Assembly (NCBI RefSeq): GCF_036898095.1
Contig: NC_090729.1
Coordinates: 64,137,132 to 64,201,131, forward strand
From: Palaemon carinicauda
Lineage: Eukaryota; Arthropoda; Malacostraca; Decapoda; Palaemonidae
Length of the DNA stretch: 64,000 nucleotides
Reading direction: 5' to 3'
Positions within the stretch are counted from its first letter, which is position 1. Each line of letters begins with the position of its first letter. Shown here in pieces: positions 11,030-23,649 of this stretch. Below the pieces are notes generated by a model. That model saw only the letters and a program-made list of their open reading frames with translations, had not been told where the DNA came from and did not search any database. The position numbers and the translations under genes were made by a program.

Positions 11030-12470
11030 GACTTACTCAGAGAAATAATTTTACTTAGGCTAATTTTTCACCAATCGTATAGATATTTTCATAGAAATTT
11101 CACGTAAATTATTACTTTTCAAAAATAATTCAGAAACCATCCATTCAATAACTCAAATTTTGAGAATAAAGTAACTGTTCATCAGGAAATATCTCCTAAT
11201 AAAGAATGTTGTGGGTCTATACAAGTCTTTTGTGTCATAAACCAATATTATGAATGTGAAACCATTGCGTATTTTCTTCCAAATGGAAAATTTTAATTGT
11301 TTCAAATGGACATTTATAAACCTTAAATTCGAAATGAAGAAAGGTTCTGGCCAAGAGAGATCACGTGACTGACTGCCATTTAAGGTGACTACAAGAAATG
11401 GCTCATTCTTCCCAAGAACAAAATCGAACACTTATCGGTAGAGAGAAGAATTATAAACTTCCAAAAAAATTATAAATATGACTGAAAACCAAATAAAATC
11501 ACCAAGGAAGTGAACGGGATATGCACTAAACTAAAGGACCACCCATAACCTGACCTAAATTGCAGTGTCCTTGCCAACTAAAGAGGTGGGGGTTTTGCCC
11601 CCCACTGAAAATATTCCCTCTTTACTCAAAGAGAAATCTTGAAATAAAAAATATCTTATCAGCCTACTTCATTGTCTGGAGATGCTTGCTGTTGGTTGCT
11701 GGTTACCAAAGAACCATTCTTCCATTTTTGACATTACTCCTGGACTAATACCATACTCTTTAACAAAAACGGCTTCAGCTAAATAATTCAACTTTGTTGG
11801 AGGTGTCTTCCCTTCTTGATCCTGCATGTTTAGTACGAAGTGGCATAACATCTGTTTCTGAAATTTTCTCAAAGTTTCCCCATATCATTTTGGAGAGTGA
11901 GCAACAAGAGTTAGACAAGTGAATGGCGCTCGTTATTACTAAGTTGTTGAAATAGTTGATTGGAGAATGGTCATTGCATTCGTGGGAGAATAGTCGAATT
12001 GACTAGTTCGTTTTCCTTACTTTTTGTCCGCATTTTTGGTGTTCCTTTATGGACGGAAAGTAAACTGAATGATTGCCTTTTGTTAATATTAGATGTAAAT
12101 TCATAACTTTTCTCTTCTTGTATTCTAATTGAATTAAATAATTTAATGTTAAATGTATTCCTTATAAGGAATTAGTTCAACGATTGTTCGAGAATTTCGG
12201 ACAAAGTAAAAGGAAACGGAGTTGATGATATGTTTTGGTCCGACGAGGAGTTCAGTGTCTGCAGAATCAGCCGGACTTAGAGAACGAGATTTCTTTCTGC
12301 CATAAAAAGTGAATATTGAAATTCGAAAACTAAGACAAAATTGTTCTTGGAGATAGTGCAGGTAAGTTGAAACATAAAGACTTTGCCTTTAATTGATTTG
12401 AGTAGATAATTCTAACATATTCGAATTTAAATACTTATTTACCCGTAAGAATTTAGTTTGCTTTTCGTCT
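11030..12470. other. AT-rich non-coding stretch
   Basis: Only short scattered ORFs without recognisable domains occur here. No repeat structure, tail or terminal inverted repeat was seen. Confidence 0.4.
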
Positions 12471-12486
12471 TGTTTGTTTTGTTTTT

Positions 12487-13016
12487 TTGGCTATAACTCT
12501 TGTTGTTGGGCATAGCTGGGTAAGGAGGTTGTCCGATTTACGCCTGAAAAAATATGATGGGTTTAGTTACATTTGCAAAGGGGGCGCAACCTTTGAAAAC
12601 ATCAAGGTTGAAGTTGAGCGGTATTCCGCTAACCCTAGGAAGTCTAGGCCAAGTCGTATCTTTGTGTTTTTGGGCAGCAATGATTTAGATGCCATTCAAA
12701 GTACTGCGGAGGTATGGCAAGTAGAGCACTGTTGTGAGGCATTTGCTGAATTACTGAAAAAAGTTGTGTCCTGATGCTAAACTAATTTTTGCCCAAATAG
12801 AGGATAGGTTCTTTTTTAACCACTGTGGAAGTTTTGAAGCATAGCGGCAGAATTTTAAGGCAAAATCGGATAAATTCAATTAGTGGTTGAATAATGGAAG
12901 GGGTTAATGAAAGGGGTTAATGGATTTTCCAACCCATGCCTTTATGCCAGGGATGGAGTACACCTCAATTATGATGGCAATGTGAAGCTGGCTCGGAGAA
13001 TGGCTGACTTTTAGTA
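12487..13016 (+). pseudogene. SGNH/GDSL-hydrolase domain pseudogene, probably from a retroelement
   Basis: The first 95 codons (12487-12774) contain VVGHSWVRRL, a GHS version of the nucleophile block, and FVFLGSNDLDAI, the G-x-N-D block. The frame then shifts near 12765. In the new frame PDAKLIFAQIEDRFF continues and meets TAG codons near 12845 and 12883. A last frame near 12945-13016 carries YARDGVHLNYDGNVKLARRM, the D-x-x-H block, and stops at TAG. All signature residues of an SGNH esterase (Ser, Gly, Asn, Asp-His) are readable despite at least two frameshifts and two stops. Such domains occur in CR1/L2-type LINE ORF1s and in Ngaro-type DIRS elements. The single-exon, isolated form suggests mobile-element origin; a processed host pseudogene is the alternative. 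Confidence 0.7.
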
Positions 13017-13415
13017 AGAGCAAAGGCCTAAAGTCAAGTTAGTTTAGCTGTTCTAGTGTCAAGTATGTAATTTTTATGTTCTCTCTGGGCTCATCTGGTT
13101 TTTGTAATGTCAGGATTTTTGTATACTGTTGTTATTCCTTATAAGGAAAGGAGCAGTATCGGTCCTTATTTTTACTTGTATTAATTTAAGCTTAGGTTAA
13201 GTTAGTAACCTTTCTATTTAAATAACCTGTTGATTAGCCTAGTTTTGCTCTTAGCATAATATGCTGTATTTTTTTTTTTCATAAGGAAGTAACTGATGAT
13301 AACTTGCTTTGCATTGACTTGATCAAGTTAAGTTTAGATTTTTTCTTTGGGTAATATATTATTGGTTAATAGCATTGTTCAAAATGGATGAGGCTGAAAT
13401 ATAAAAGTTGATTAA

Positions 13416-16400
13416 CCCTGGAACGGTACGGTGGGTCGTCCGCGACCCCGAGCGTCAAAAAAAAAAAGAGGTTTTTCTCACGTGACTCACCCCCGTGACT
13501 GAATTTGTGGGTGATCGACCTGCAGTAGGTGTCTCGCCTACACGCTCTAGTAGTGTCCAGATGTGCATTGCTGTAGCTGTACTCCTTCCCCAATTTCTGA
13601 GACGCGTCGGGGTCGAGCGCGACCGAGTTTACCCTTCTAAGGTAATTTGCATAATTATCAAAGTTATTAAGTATTATGAAATTGTCGTAGAATGGTGCAA
13701 CTTGTATAGGTTATCAGTTGTGGAAAGTCTTGGTGGATTGTTTGGCTACCATGTGCATGATTTTTTTTTAGTTAAAATGTCGTTCATCACCACGAGGACC
13801 ATTTTACCGCGAGTGCCCCTTTTTCATATTTTTTCATTTTTTTGCCAAGTCATTTTTCCGTAAGATATTGCCAAATAGTGTCGTAAAACTTTTGCTTTTT
13901 TAGTGTTGGAAAGTGTGTCTAGATGATCTGGCTACCCATGCGTGACTTTGTTTTTGTCAGATACGACGTAGTTATTGGTATATTGGGTATTTAACTGCGG
14001 TTGCCAATTTCTGTTTTTTTTTTAATATTTGTAAAAATTTACCACGTAGTAAGGAATTGCTGTATATTATTGATTTTTTTTTCATGTTTTTGTGTTAGAA
14101 AGTGTGCCTTGATGGTTGGGCTAACACGTGCATGTCTTTTTTTTTTTTTTATCTGAGATGCCGTATATTAGAATGTTGGGCCTTTTACCACGAGTGCCCC
14201 TTTTTCATTTTTTTTCATTTTTTTGCCAAGTCATTTTTCCGTAAGATATTGCGAAATAGTGTCGTAAAACTTTTGCTTTTTTAGTGTTGGAAAGTGTCTA
14301 GATGATCTGGCTACCCATGCGTGACTTTGTTTTTGTCAGATACGACGTAGTTATTGGTATATTGGGTATTTAACTGCGGTTGCCAATTTCTGTTTTTTTT
14401 CAATATTTGTAAAAATTTACTACGTAGTAAGGAATTGCCGTATATCATTGATTCATTTTTCAGGTTTATGTGTTAGAAAGTGTGCCTTGATGGTTGGGCT
14501 AACACGTGCATGTCTTTTTTTTATCTGAGATGCCGCATATTAGAATGTTAGGCATTTTTCCGCGAGTGCCCCTATTTATTTGTTTTGCATTTTTTTGGTT
14601 ACTCATGTTACCGTAAGGAATTGGCAAGTAGTGTCGCAAAACTTATATTTTTATAGTGTTGGAAAGTGTTTCTAGATGATCTGGCTACCCATGCCTATTT
14701 TTTTTTTAGCCAGATATAGCGTATATATAGGTATGTGTTCGATTTTCCTGTGATTGCCATTTTTTCGTTTTTTCCCATTTCTTTCAAAATTACTACGTAC
14801 TAAGGAGCTATCACAGAGTAATGATTCATTTATATGTTTATTTGTCGGAAAATGTGCCTTGATGGTTTGCCTAGCATGTGGCTGAAATTTTTTTTTCTGA
14901 AATGCGTATAATAAAATGTTGGCCATTTTTCCGCGAGTGCCCCTTTTTATTTGTTTTTCATTTTTTTACTTAGTCATGTTACCGTAAGGAATTGGCAAGA
15001 AGTGTCGCAAAACTTATATTTTTATAGTGTTGGAAAGTGTTTCTAGATGATCTGGCTACCCATGCCTATCTTTTTTTTTAGCCAGATATGGCGTATATAT
15101 AGGTATGTGTTCGATTTTCCGGTGATTGCCATTTTTTCGTTTTTTCCCATTTCTTTCAAAATTACTACGTTCTAAGGAACTATCACAGAGTAATGATTCA
15201 TTTATATGTTTATTTGTCGGAAAATGTGCCTTGATGGTTTGCCTAGCACGTGGCTGAATTTTTTTTTTTCTGAAATGCCGTATATTAGAATGACCATTTT
15301 TCCGCGAGTGCCCCTTTATATTTGTTTTGCATTTTTTTGCCTAGTCATGTTACCGTAAGGAATTGGCAAGTAGTGTCGCAAAACTTATAATTTTATAGTG
15401 TTGGAAAGTGTTTTTAGATTATCTGGCTACCCATGCCTATCTTTTTTTTTTAGCCAGATATGGCGTATATATAGGTATGTGTTCGATTTTCCTGTGATTG
15501 CCATTTTTTCGTTTTTTCCCATTTCTTTCAAAATTACTACGTACTAAGGAACTATCACAGAGTAATGATTTATTTAGATGTTTATTTGTCGGAAAATGTG
15601 CCTTGATGGTTTGCCTAGCACGTGGCTGAATTTTTTTTTTTCTGAAATGCCGTATATTAGAATGTTAGCCATTTTTCCGCGAGTGCCCCTTTTTATTTGT
15701 TTTGCATTTTTTTGCTTAGTCATGTTACCGTAAGGAATTGGCAAGTAGTGTCGCAAAACATATATTTTTATAGTGTTGGAAAGTGTTTCTAGATGATCTG
15801 GCTACCCATGCCTATCTTTTTTTTAGCCAGATATGGCGTATATATAGGTATGTGTTCGATTTTCCGGTGATTGCCATTTTTTCGTTTTTTTCCCATTTCT
15901 TTCAAAATTACTACGTACTAAGGAACTATCACAGAGTAATGATTCATCTAGATGTTTATTTGTCGGAAAATTTTGTTTACTTTTTTTTTGATTGAAAATC
16001 ATCAATTTTTCTATCTAAAATATTATATTGTTTTACATTTTTTTTTTCGATTTTATTTCCCTTCAAAAATTTTTTTTGGGTCAGAATTTTAATTTTATAG
16101 TCGTAAAATAATCGACAATTATCCAGCAACCCACCATACAATTTTTATGCATATCCAAGAATAATTAGATTAGTAAATAACACCTTGAAATTGACATACC
16201 TTTCCTACATTTCAAGTGGCAGATTAGGGAGTCTGAGTCAGTGTGGTTGGCGGCCATTTTGTGGACATATCCGAAGCGTAAGCTGCCCTATCTATATATA
16301 TTCTTGTTCCCTATAGAATTTGTGATATTTTGGTATATTTTTACCTGTATAAATATCATATTATATATTAAATATATGTAATTTTTTACGAAATTTTTAA

Positions 16401-16977
16401 GTACTCAAAAAATTACCTTTAGATATGGCCCCTGATATAAATGTAATTTACAAAATAATGAAGATTTTTTTACATATTTCTATTTTAGGATAACATATGT
16501 TTATTCCCTAAAAAAAATTAGCCACTTCCTATTTCATTTGGGTGCCCAAAAAAATTCATGAAATTTGGACAAATTTTTTTGGCCAAAAAAAGTTACCCTT
16601 TTTTTCTCATTTCAGATCTTCACCTCCATGGTTCTGACTTTATCCAAAATACATCAAGATGTGTCCTAAACATTCAAGAATCAATTCCTAAAAGGATTTG
16701 TGTATATATGTATAAACTTTTTTTTTATGAATTTTTATGTAAGGTCTTTTTTTCTACTTAATTTTTCAAAATATTTATAATAAATAGTTTTTCTGCAGAT
16801 GAGTAGTATTTATCTTTACAGTTGTTTTAAGCATTTATTGAAGTTTTTTTTTTTTTGGCAAAAGAAAAAAGGAGGTTACTGCAAAAACTGATTTTTCAAG
16901 AATTTTTTTTGGCGTCGGGGTCGCGCGCGTCCGAGTATACCCGTAAAGGGGTGTCCGAGGAGCGTACCTATCCAGGG
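13416..16977. mobile_element. piggyBac-like non-autonomous element carrying a satellite array
   Basis: The left end reads TTAA-CCCTGGAACGGTACG and the right end, reverse-complemented, reads ATAA-CCCTGGATAGGTACG. The target is TTAA on the left (13412-13415) and TTAT on the right (16978-16981). A CG-rich subterminal block (GCGACCCCGAGCGTC at about 13443) recurs inverted near 16911 (GGCGTCGGGGTCGCGCGCG) and again in direct orientation near 13605. No transposase is encoded. CCCT-type ends at TTAA are the hallmark of the piggyBac superfamily. The interior holds the ~372-bp tandem array described separately, plus about 900 bp of AT-rich single-copy sequence. Confidence 0.65.
13719..15975 (+). repeat. 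Tandem array of ~186-bp monomers in A-B dimers (~372 bp)
   Basis: Twelve monomer starts are visible near 13719, 13907, 14095, 14286, 14472, 14659, 14845, 15030, 15216, 15401, 15587 and 15774. A-type monomers begin GTTGGAAAGTGT.TCTAGATGATCTGG and B-type begin GTTAGAAAGTGTGCCTTGATGG or a variant. The types alternate, giving dimers marked by CCGCGAGTGCCCC at about 13808, 14193, 14561, 14932, 15303 and 15677. T-runs vary in length between copies. The short ORFs in the array have no domains and are not genes. Confidence 0.9.
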
Positions 16978-16981
16978 TTAT

Positions 16982-17750
16982 AAAGAGAGCTTATGTTGAG
17001 GGTTTAATAAGTCTTGATGTTAGGAAGATTAACTCTTGAATGTCGATCAAATTAATGGTCATTTGTTACAAGAATTTATTCATAAAATTGATGCTAATTT
17101 AGTAATAGTTGAGAATTTTGACGTAATCATTTGTGAAATTGCTGCTTAAACGACCAGAAGATGTAGCATGATCCTAGAATATTACAGAAAAGATATAGCT
17201 GCAGTCTAAAATTACACAGAATGTCTAATGTTAATGGAAATATATCATGGAGTATATTAATGATACTGAATATATGACTATTCTAGTTATCACTAGAACA
17301 TTACATCTCATACTAAAAAAAGAATGTGAGCCTATGAAAATAAATATTATAATAGCGATATTCTTGCTTTAGTGTGGTTATTAATACTGAAGCATACGTT
17401 AGGATAAATCTACTCTGGAGAAATTCTATTTTGACGAATCCGAGTGGAAACCGATTTTTCTCTCTACAACATGCAACAAAGAATTAGTTGAGAGGAATAG
17501 GAGCCCTACATAATCACTGAAGGGCACAACACTAACAATAACTTTGGTGGTGAAGCTCATAAATTTCACTCTAATAAAAACCTTTATCATCGGTCCAGAG
17601 ATCTCAAATACTCCACATGTGACTAAATCATTTATACGCCTAATTTTGTTTTCTTTACTAAAGCCATTTCCCTCTTGAGCTCTAATTTAGATCTAAAATG
17701 TTGGACAAGAGTTCACGTTGATATTGTAGGAAGGTTTAAAAAAGGATCTC
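16982..17750. other. Non-coding; contains a diverged fragment of the A/B/C repeat family
   Basis: 17590-17690 (for example CAGAGATCTCAAATACTCCACATGTGAC and the following CTTTACTAAAG region) resembles the minus-strand form of the repeat at 28470-28530 and the fragment at 41730-41790. Nothing else was recognised. Confidence 0.35.
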
Positions 17751-17766
17751 CACCTTTTGCTCTGTT

Positions 17767-19035
17767 GTAAATAATATACCAGAAATGATGCATGAAAATA
17801 AATGTAGTATCTTAATACTGCTCAATCTCAGTGCTGCTTTTGATACGGTTGAAGATCAAGCCTTCGAATACCTAAAAGACTATTTAGTTGGTGAAAATTA
17901 GTGTACAAATTGAAAACTCTTATTCATCATATGAACCCTTAAACAGAGGGGTACCCCAAGGGAGTGTACTTGGCCCAATCTTATTCTGCATCTATACTAT
18001 TGGTTTATTGAAAATACTACAAAGGCATGGCGTAAAGTTCAAACTTTTTGCAGATGACGCACAATTTTAGTTCCCCATAAATGATATACATGATACTACT
18101 GAAACTCTAAACCTAATCCTTGATAGTGTTAGAGAATGGATGACATTCAAACAACTAAAATTAAGTGAGAACCAAACTGAATTAATGGTGTTGGGTAAGA
18201 GAAGCAACGTGAGGAACTTGGGTGATATTCAAATAAACATAAATAATGACTCGGTGCTGATATCTAGTAAAGTTCGAGATCTAGGTGTACTGCTTTACTG
18301 TAACCGGTCTCTAAATGCCCAAATAAATAATGTAATCAAAACTGCTGGTTATCATCTAAGAAATATTACGTTTATAAAAATTGTCCTGGACGAAAATTCT
18401 GCAAAGAAACTTTTGATAAACTGTGTTATTACCAGGATTGACTACAGCAAATCTATCTATTACAATTTACCAAGAGTGCAACTTAAGAAATTACAAAACA
18501 TAAACAGAGGAGCAAAATGTGATAAAATGTGTCCCACCTAAAGAAGGATCACCCTTATACTAATTGATTTACACTGGCTGTCGATTAAAGCGAGAATTGA
18601 ATTTAGAATATGTACAATAACTCAACAAGTTATCAGAACCCTTCGCCCAAAATACTTAGGAGAATTGCTACATATTTCGCAGCCAACAAATCTTGTCGAC
18701 AGGAGAATAGTTACAGATGGCTTGAACCTGTTGGAACCTAGATATATGTATACTTTAGACTCTAGAGCCTTTAAATATGCTGCCCCGAGAAATAAGCTTC
18801 CACGAAACATTCAAATGATTGAAGACATTAAGGCATTCAAGAGGAAACTGAAGACTTTCTTATTTAAAAAGTCATACAACAGTGAAGATTTAACTGTAAA
18901 TGAACAATACGTGATCTGAAACGATAAATACTCTGAACGAACAAGGTAAAACGACAGTGGAGGTCCTGTAGAGACTAGGGTTCCCTTGCTGCATGGGACC
19001 GGAAAAGCAGCCATTAAAGTAAGTAAAGTAAGATT
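17767..19035 (+). pseudogene. 5'-truncated L2/CR1-type LINE: RT domain remnant with 3' tail
   Basis: RT motif A appears as LNLSAAFDTVED near 17823, in a different frame from the rest; the frame shifts near 17885. Motif B is GVPQGSVLGPILF and motif C is KLFADDAQF, followed at once by a TAG at 18068-18070. The thumb region follows in the same frame (VRDLGVLLYCNRSLN; INCVITRIDYSKS), then a stop near 18539-18541. The C-terminal block AFKYAAPRNKLPRNI and AFKRKLKTFLFKKSY ends at 18919. This arrangement (DLGV, then R-x-DY, then HWL, then a K-x-x-LF C-terminus) is characteristic of L2/CR1 reverse transcriptases. The sequence ends in an AAGT-type short repeat at about 19016-19031, as these LINEs often do. 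No endonuclease is present. Confidence 0.8.
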
Positions 19036-19039
19036 CTGG

Positions 19040-20090
19040 AAGGCAACCAGTTTATTATTTTGTCATGTTTTTAATGACCGTTAATTAAACTTTTTATTGT
19101 CCTAACATACATTCGGAGGATAGCCTACCATTCAATTTAGGACAATCAACGTAGTCCAGGCTAGCTTATCTATCACAACCCAAACCTTGGCATAGGCTAA
19201 TACCATATACCTCATAGGCATAGGCTAATACAGAAAGTCTAGTCTTGAATTTAAAATTAGCACTTGACCTTGGACACTGACGGATCTTCATTTGTAGTGG
19301 AGGTAAAGGGAAAGGCTGATTCCTGGGGTCTTTTTAATGCTTTTCTTCATACAAGTGCATTTCCATTAACAGGCACTCCAAATTGGTACCCTGATATACA
19401 AAATCTTCATTTAGGACAACGATCCTATGTCAAACAATATGCAATTCGTAGCCTAGGCTTATACTTTACTCCTACCAAACCTACTTTTTACGCTGTATAG
19501 TTACCCAGACAAGGCAAGAACGAACACTTTCACAAAATCTTGAAATAATATTGCTTATCTTAACTCTCGGTTGGTGGCACAATTCCTCCAACCACATGCA
19601 AGCTTAGCTTGGAGCAATTTCAATGCATGTTGTCAAAAATTGACACTTATTCCCCTTGAATAAAAGTATTCTTAGTTTTAAGAGTATTCGTTTTCTAAGG
19701 TATTTCCCAGTTTCTATGAATATATGTTTAAAATGTGATTATTTTACTCCACAGAAGTAGTTTTATTATATTAACTATATCAATGAGTTTGTATGAATTA
19801 GTATAATAATATTTAAAGTAATAAGCTAACTTTCTTGCAAATTTTATCCATCTAGATTAGATAAAATGACGTATCATCCCATTGTTGTCAAACTTCTTCC
19901 TGTGGAGATTATATATATTGTTTGATTATTGTAAGGGCACATGCCAGTAATTTAAACTTGCCTTCTGGACGAAACCCCTTTTTTTTTGGATGTTGGGTTA
20001 CAATTAAATCACTTGATGTTTGTTACATAACCCTTGCAAATTTGTAAATGTGACAACATTGTACTCCTCCCGATTTCTCTTCCAGGGTGG
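19040..20090. other. Non-coding stretch
   Basis: The one ORF of 78 codons (19264-19500) has no recognisable domain. No terminal repeats were seen. Confidence 0.35.
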
Positions 20091-20093
20091 AAA

Positions 20094-22473
20094 TGTGACG
20101 CGGGCGGGTTTTTACCAGCGGACTCCAAAAGGTAAGTAATTAGGAGATATTCTCCTGAATCCGACCATCATCACCTCGTGAACCATCGCATTGTTGCAGC
20201 AATGTTTTTATAAGAATACTCTGTAACCCCGTTTGATATTTGTTTAATTTTTTGTCAAGTAACGTAAATTTTGTTCATTTGTGGTAATGTTAATGTTCAC
20301 TCTTTAACGTAACTCTGATGATTTTTGTTTGTGTACTTTAAATATTAAATATATGTCAAACTTTTTAATTGAGTCTTTGTGAACCCGTGTGGCATCACCC
20401 CCAAAAGAATTGGTGCAGGAAATATAGTTTGAATCAAAGGTAAACGGCATATGTCTTTTACGTAAGTTTGTTTCTCAGTTCTGTGACTTGGCCTCGTGCA
20501 AAACTGGTGCACGAGGGTTTACAGTTTAAAGAAAGTAATCATATGTGGTTGTAAATTCCCCAGTATTTCACCACATTTTCTGGTCCTTCGAACGAACCGG
20601 ATGCCATAACGATTCACAAAGAATTTTTTTGGATGTTAAAGATAAATTGCGATAAAGTTCACGTGGTTGATGGTCGGCGTCAAAGTCATTCTAGTATAGC
20701 TGGCACGTGTCCAAAGTTATTTGGTGAGCAGGGTAAGGTATTGAATTACTTGGAGTGTTTTACCAAGTAATCTGTTTTATGGAACATTATTTGTTCGTTA
20801 ATTACTCTGAAGAAATTTTGTTGAAATTCGTTGCCATTTTTTTTTAACTTAGGTTTCGTGACCAGATGTATTTAAGAGCACGTGGTCAAATTGTCTAGCA
20901 TTTAGTGCATGTTATATTTGAATCAGGGTTAGATAATTTGCCATATATTTTCTGATATTTGTCAAGTTTGTTATTGATTCATTAACGAGATAATGGAGTC
21001 CAAGATTAAGGTAGTTATTGAAGGGGAAATTATTTCCTTACAAGATTTGCTCGACGAGTCAGGTAGCTGCATTGGTGATACTGATACACCAAAATCGACT
21101 CTTGTAATGTTTGAACGTTGTCTTACTGAGGGACTACGACGTTTTGAAGATTGTTGGTCACAGAATGTGACGATTATTTCACAGGATAGTGAATATGACA
21201 AGTTATGTAGAAGTTATAGAGCAATAACTAGATGTGTAAGGAAAGCTATTGTTGCTACTCAACAAACTATGAGCGAGATTGACGCTAGAGATAGAAATCA
21301 TTGCCCGTTTTACCTCCTCCTTCAGCTCCCGTTAATCCTCGCCCTCCCAATAAACTCCCAGAAATTAAGATACCTGAATTTAGTGGTGGGGAAGAATAAT
21401 GGCTTGCATTTTGGGATATATTCAACAGTTTGGTTCACGATCGTAGGGATATTTCCGATGTAATTAAATTTTCTATACTCAGAGCTAGTTTAAGGGACAA
21501 CGCCCTCAAAGCCATAGAAGGTTTGCCTGTCACTAATGCCAATTATTCAGTAGCTATTCAGACCCTTAAGGAGAAGTATGATAATAAGGAAAACTTGAAA
21601 CGTAGACTCATGTCCAAATTAACACATTTAGTCCCTCCCAGTCATTCAATAGAGGATTTGAACACTTTTAAATTGGATTATGAAGAAAAATTATTTTACA
21701 GATGAAAACATTGAATTTAGATGTAGAAGCCATGAACCCCATTTTCTCTAGTATAATATGCGAGAAATTACTACCTGAAACGCGTAAGGCTATAGCTGAT
21801 GAACATAATAGTATGTCTCTTGATTTAAAGCAAATTTCCTCAGGTTTGAAATATGTTTTGTGAATTGATGGAATTTTGTCACGAAGGTGAGAATTCTAAT
21901 AAAAGAAAACGGGATCAGGGCAACTATTCTAAAGTAATTCCCTCAAATGTGCCTAACGTGCAGAGAGTACAACCAAGTAACAGTAAACCTAGTAATAGTA
22001 GTCCTTACAATAATTGTGTGTTATGCTCATTGAACCATGCTTCTCGCGATTGTAACACTTTCAAATCCGTTGATAGTAGAAGGGACAGAGTTAGATGTTT
22101 AAGATTGTGTTTTGCTTGCCTCAAAGGAGGTCACTTATTCTCTGAATGTAGGAATAAGCCTAAATGTAATATATGTGATGGTCCTCATTTCCCGATGATT
22201 TGTAAGAAAACAGAAAACTCTGTAAATCCTGCTTCACCAAAGTTGAGTGTAAATAGTACTAATGTTAGTAAATCAAATGTCAACTTTGGGTGTCCTAATA
22301 AGGATCCCAAAGGTGCTGTTAGTCAATCAAATGTTAATGGGAATTCTCATAAGGATCACAAAGGTGTTGTTAGTAAAGGTGATTCCCCAGTATTTCACCA
22401 CACATGTAACATTGTTGTTACCTTACTTGATAATTCTCTAATTTTAAACAATAATCATAATCAAACAATATAG
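20094..22473 (+). mobile_element. BEL/Pao retrotransposon remnant: LTR-like leader plus gag
   Basis: A leader of ~480 bp with a possible LTR start at 20094 (TGTGACGCGGGCG) ends near 20576. Just inside it is CTGGTCCTTCGAAC (20580-20593). The 8.3-kb BEL element at 29295-37608 carries the same block on its own strand, immediately inside its 5' LTR, so this is the probable primer-site region. Gag starts at 20993. No pol follows, and no matching 3' LTR was identified. LTR boundaries are tentative; the gag assignment is firm. Confidence 0.65.
20993..22473 (+). pseudogene. gag: BEL/Pao Gag polyprotein remnant (DUF1759 region + zinc knuckles)
   Basis: The N-terminal part starts MESKIKVVIEGE. Near 21300 the true frame shifts. 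In the new frame PEIKIPEFSGGEE, an in-frame stop, then WLAFWDIFNSLVHDRRDIS reproduces the DUF1759 signature of BEL/Pao Gag. LRDNALKAIEGLPVTNANY continues it. Another shift near 21695 carries the LNLDVEAMNPIFSSIICEKL block, and a third near 21850 returns to the knuckle frame. Cysteine clusters follow: CVLCSLNHASRDC, CFACLKGGHLFSEC and CNICDGPHFPMIC. At least three frame breaks and one stop make it non-functional. It is more decayed than the copy at 29-37 kb. Confidence 0.8.
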
Positions 22474-23649
22474 AATGTTATTAAAACAGGTAAATTATAG
22501 TTACGAGAAGTACATACCTTTTACAAGGGAGAAATAAGCGTTTTACAAAATATTGATGGGAGCAACACCTTTTCCCCTCTCTGCTCATTGTCGTCTCTAA
22601 GCTCACCACATACAGCTACTCCCTAAGCTCACACAACTCCGCCTTTGTTTACCTTTTCGCACTCATGCACAAACACTTGATCGTTGACATAACTACTCCT
22701 TTGTTATGCTTACCTTATGCACTGAGTATGCACACTTGTTCCTACACAATCTCAAATATGTGTCTAGCTTAACATATTGTCGAAATGAAAACCAATTCGT
22801 TTATGATGTCCACTAATCATCAATGGAATTACCCTTCAGTTTTATGAGGTATTTCTGGCATTACATTGTCACTGCGTAGAACAGACAGACAAAGACCATA
22901 GGCCTATGTCTGCGTACGTTGGTTTTTTCCTTAATCATGTGTCAAGTTAATTATCACAATAGTTTGGAATATAATTCTAGTAATGCTGACTTATAAGTAG
23001 CTTATTTTACCTCTTCGGTACCAATCCAGGTCTGAATTAATTCTAAGAAGTTTGCCCATTGCACCAGTCCTTTGCTAATTACTCATTTAAATTATCAATT
23101 TTTTTATGTGCCAGAATAGGTAGGATAACTATGTATGTGTTCCCCTGGAGATGCAAGATTTCTCTGTATGTTGTACAAAATTCTGCCTCCAACTAACTCC
23201 TTATAACAATATAATGTCTTGGTCGAAAGTCTGTATTTTGTACCTTAACACACCAAGACCTACCTATCAGGGGATGACCCAGGAGACGACCTTTGACTCA
23301 GAGTTCAACCCATTCATTCACGAGCCGCCACCCTAACCTGATGGGCAACCTACATTACTCTGGCTCACCCCAAGTTCCACAAGAAACAGAGGAGAACGAA
23401 GGATTTCTGGTTTCCTGTCGACTGGAGAGATGGAAGATCCAAAGCTAAAAACTGTGGCAGTGATATCTGATCTGCCAAGAAGCGAGAATGACCAAGGGGC
23501 TGGCCAGGCTAGCAAACATTTCATCCAACATCCATTTTGTGGACAAATTGTTGCTTTTCAAGTATATTGATGGGTGCACGTAAAACATGTGACCACTTAA
23601 ATTTTCCCCCATTTTAGACAAGGTTAGATTTTCAATTTTACTTGATTAA

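Noticed and set aside
13495..13863. 122-codon ORF at the left of the satellite array
   Set aside because: It spans the terminal CG-rich block and the first satellite monomer and shows no domain.
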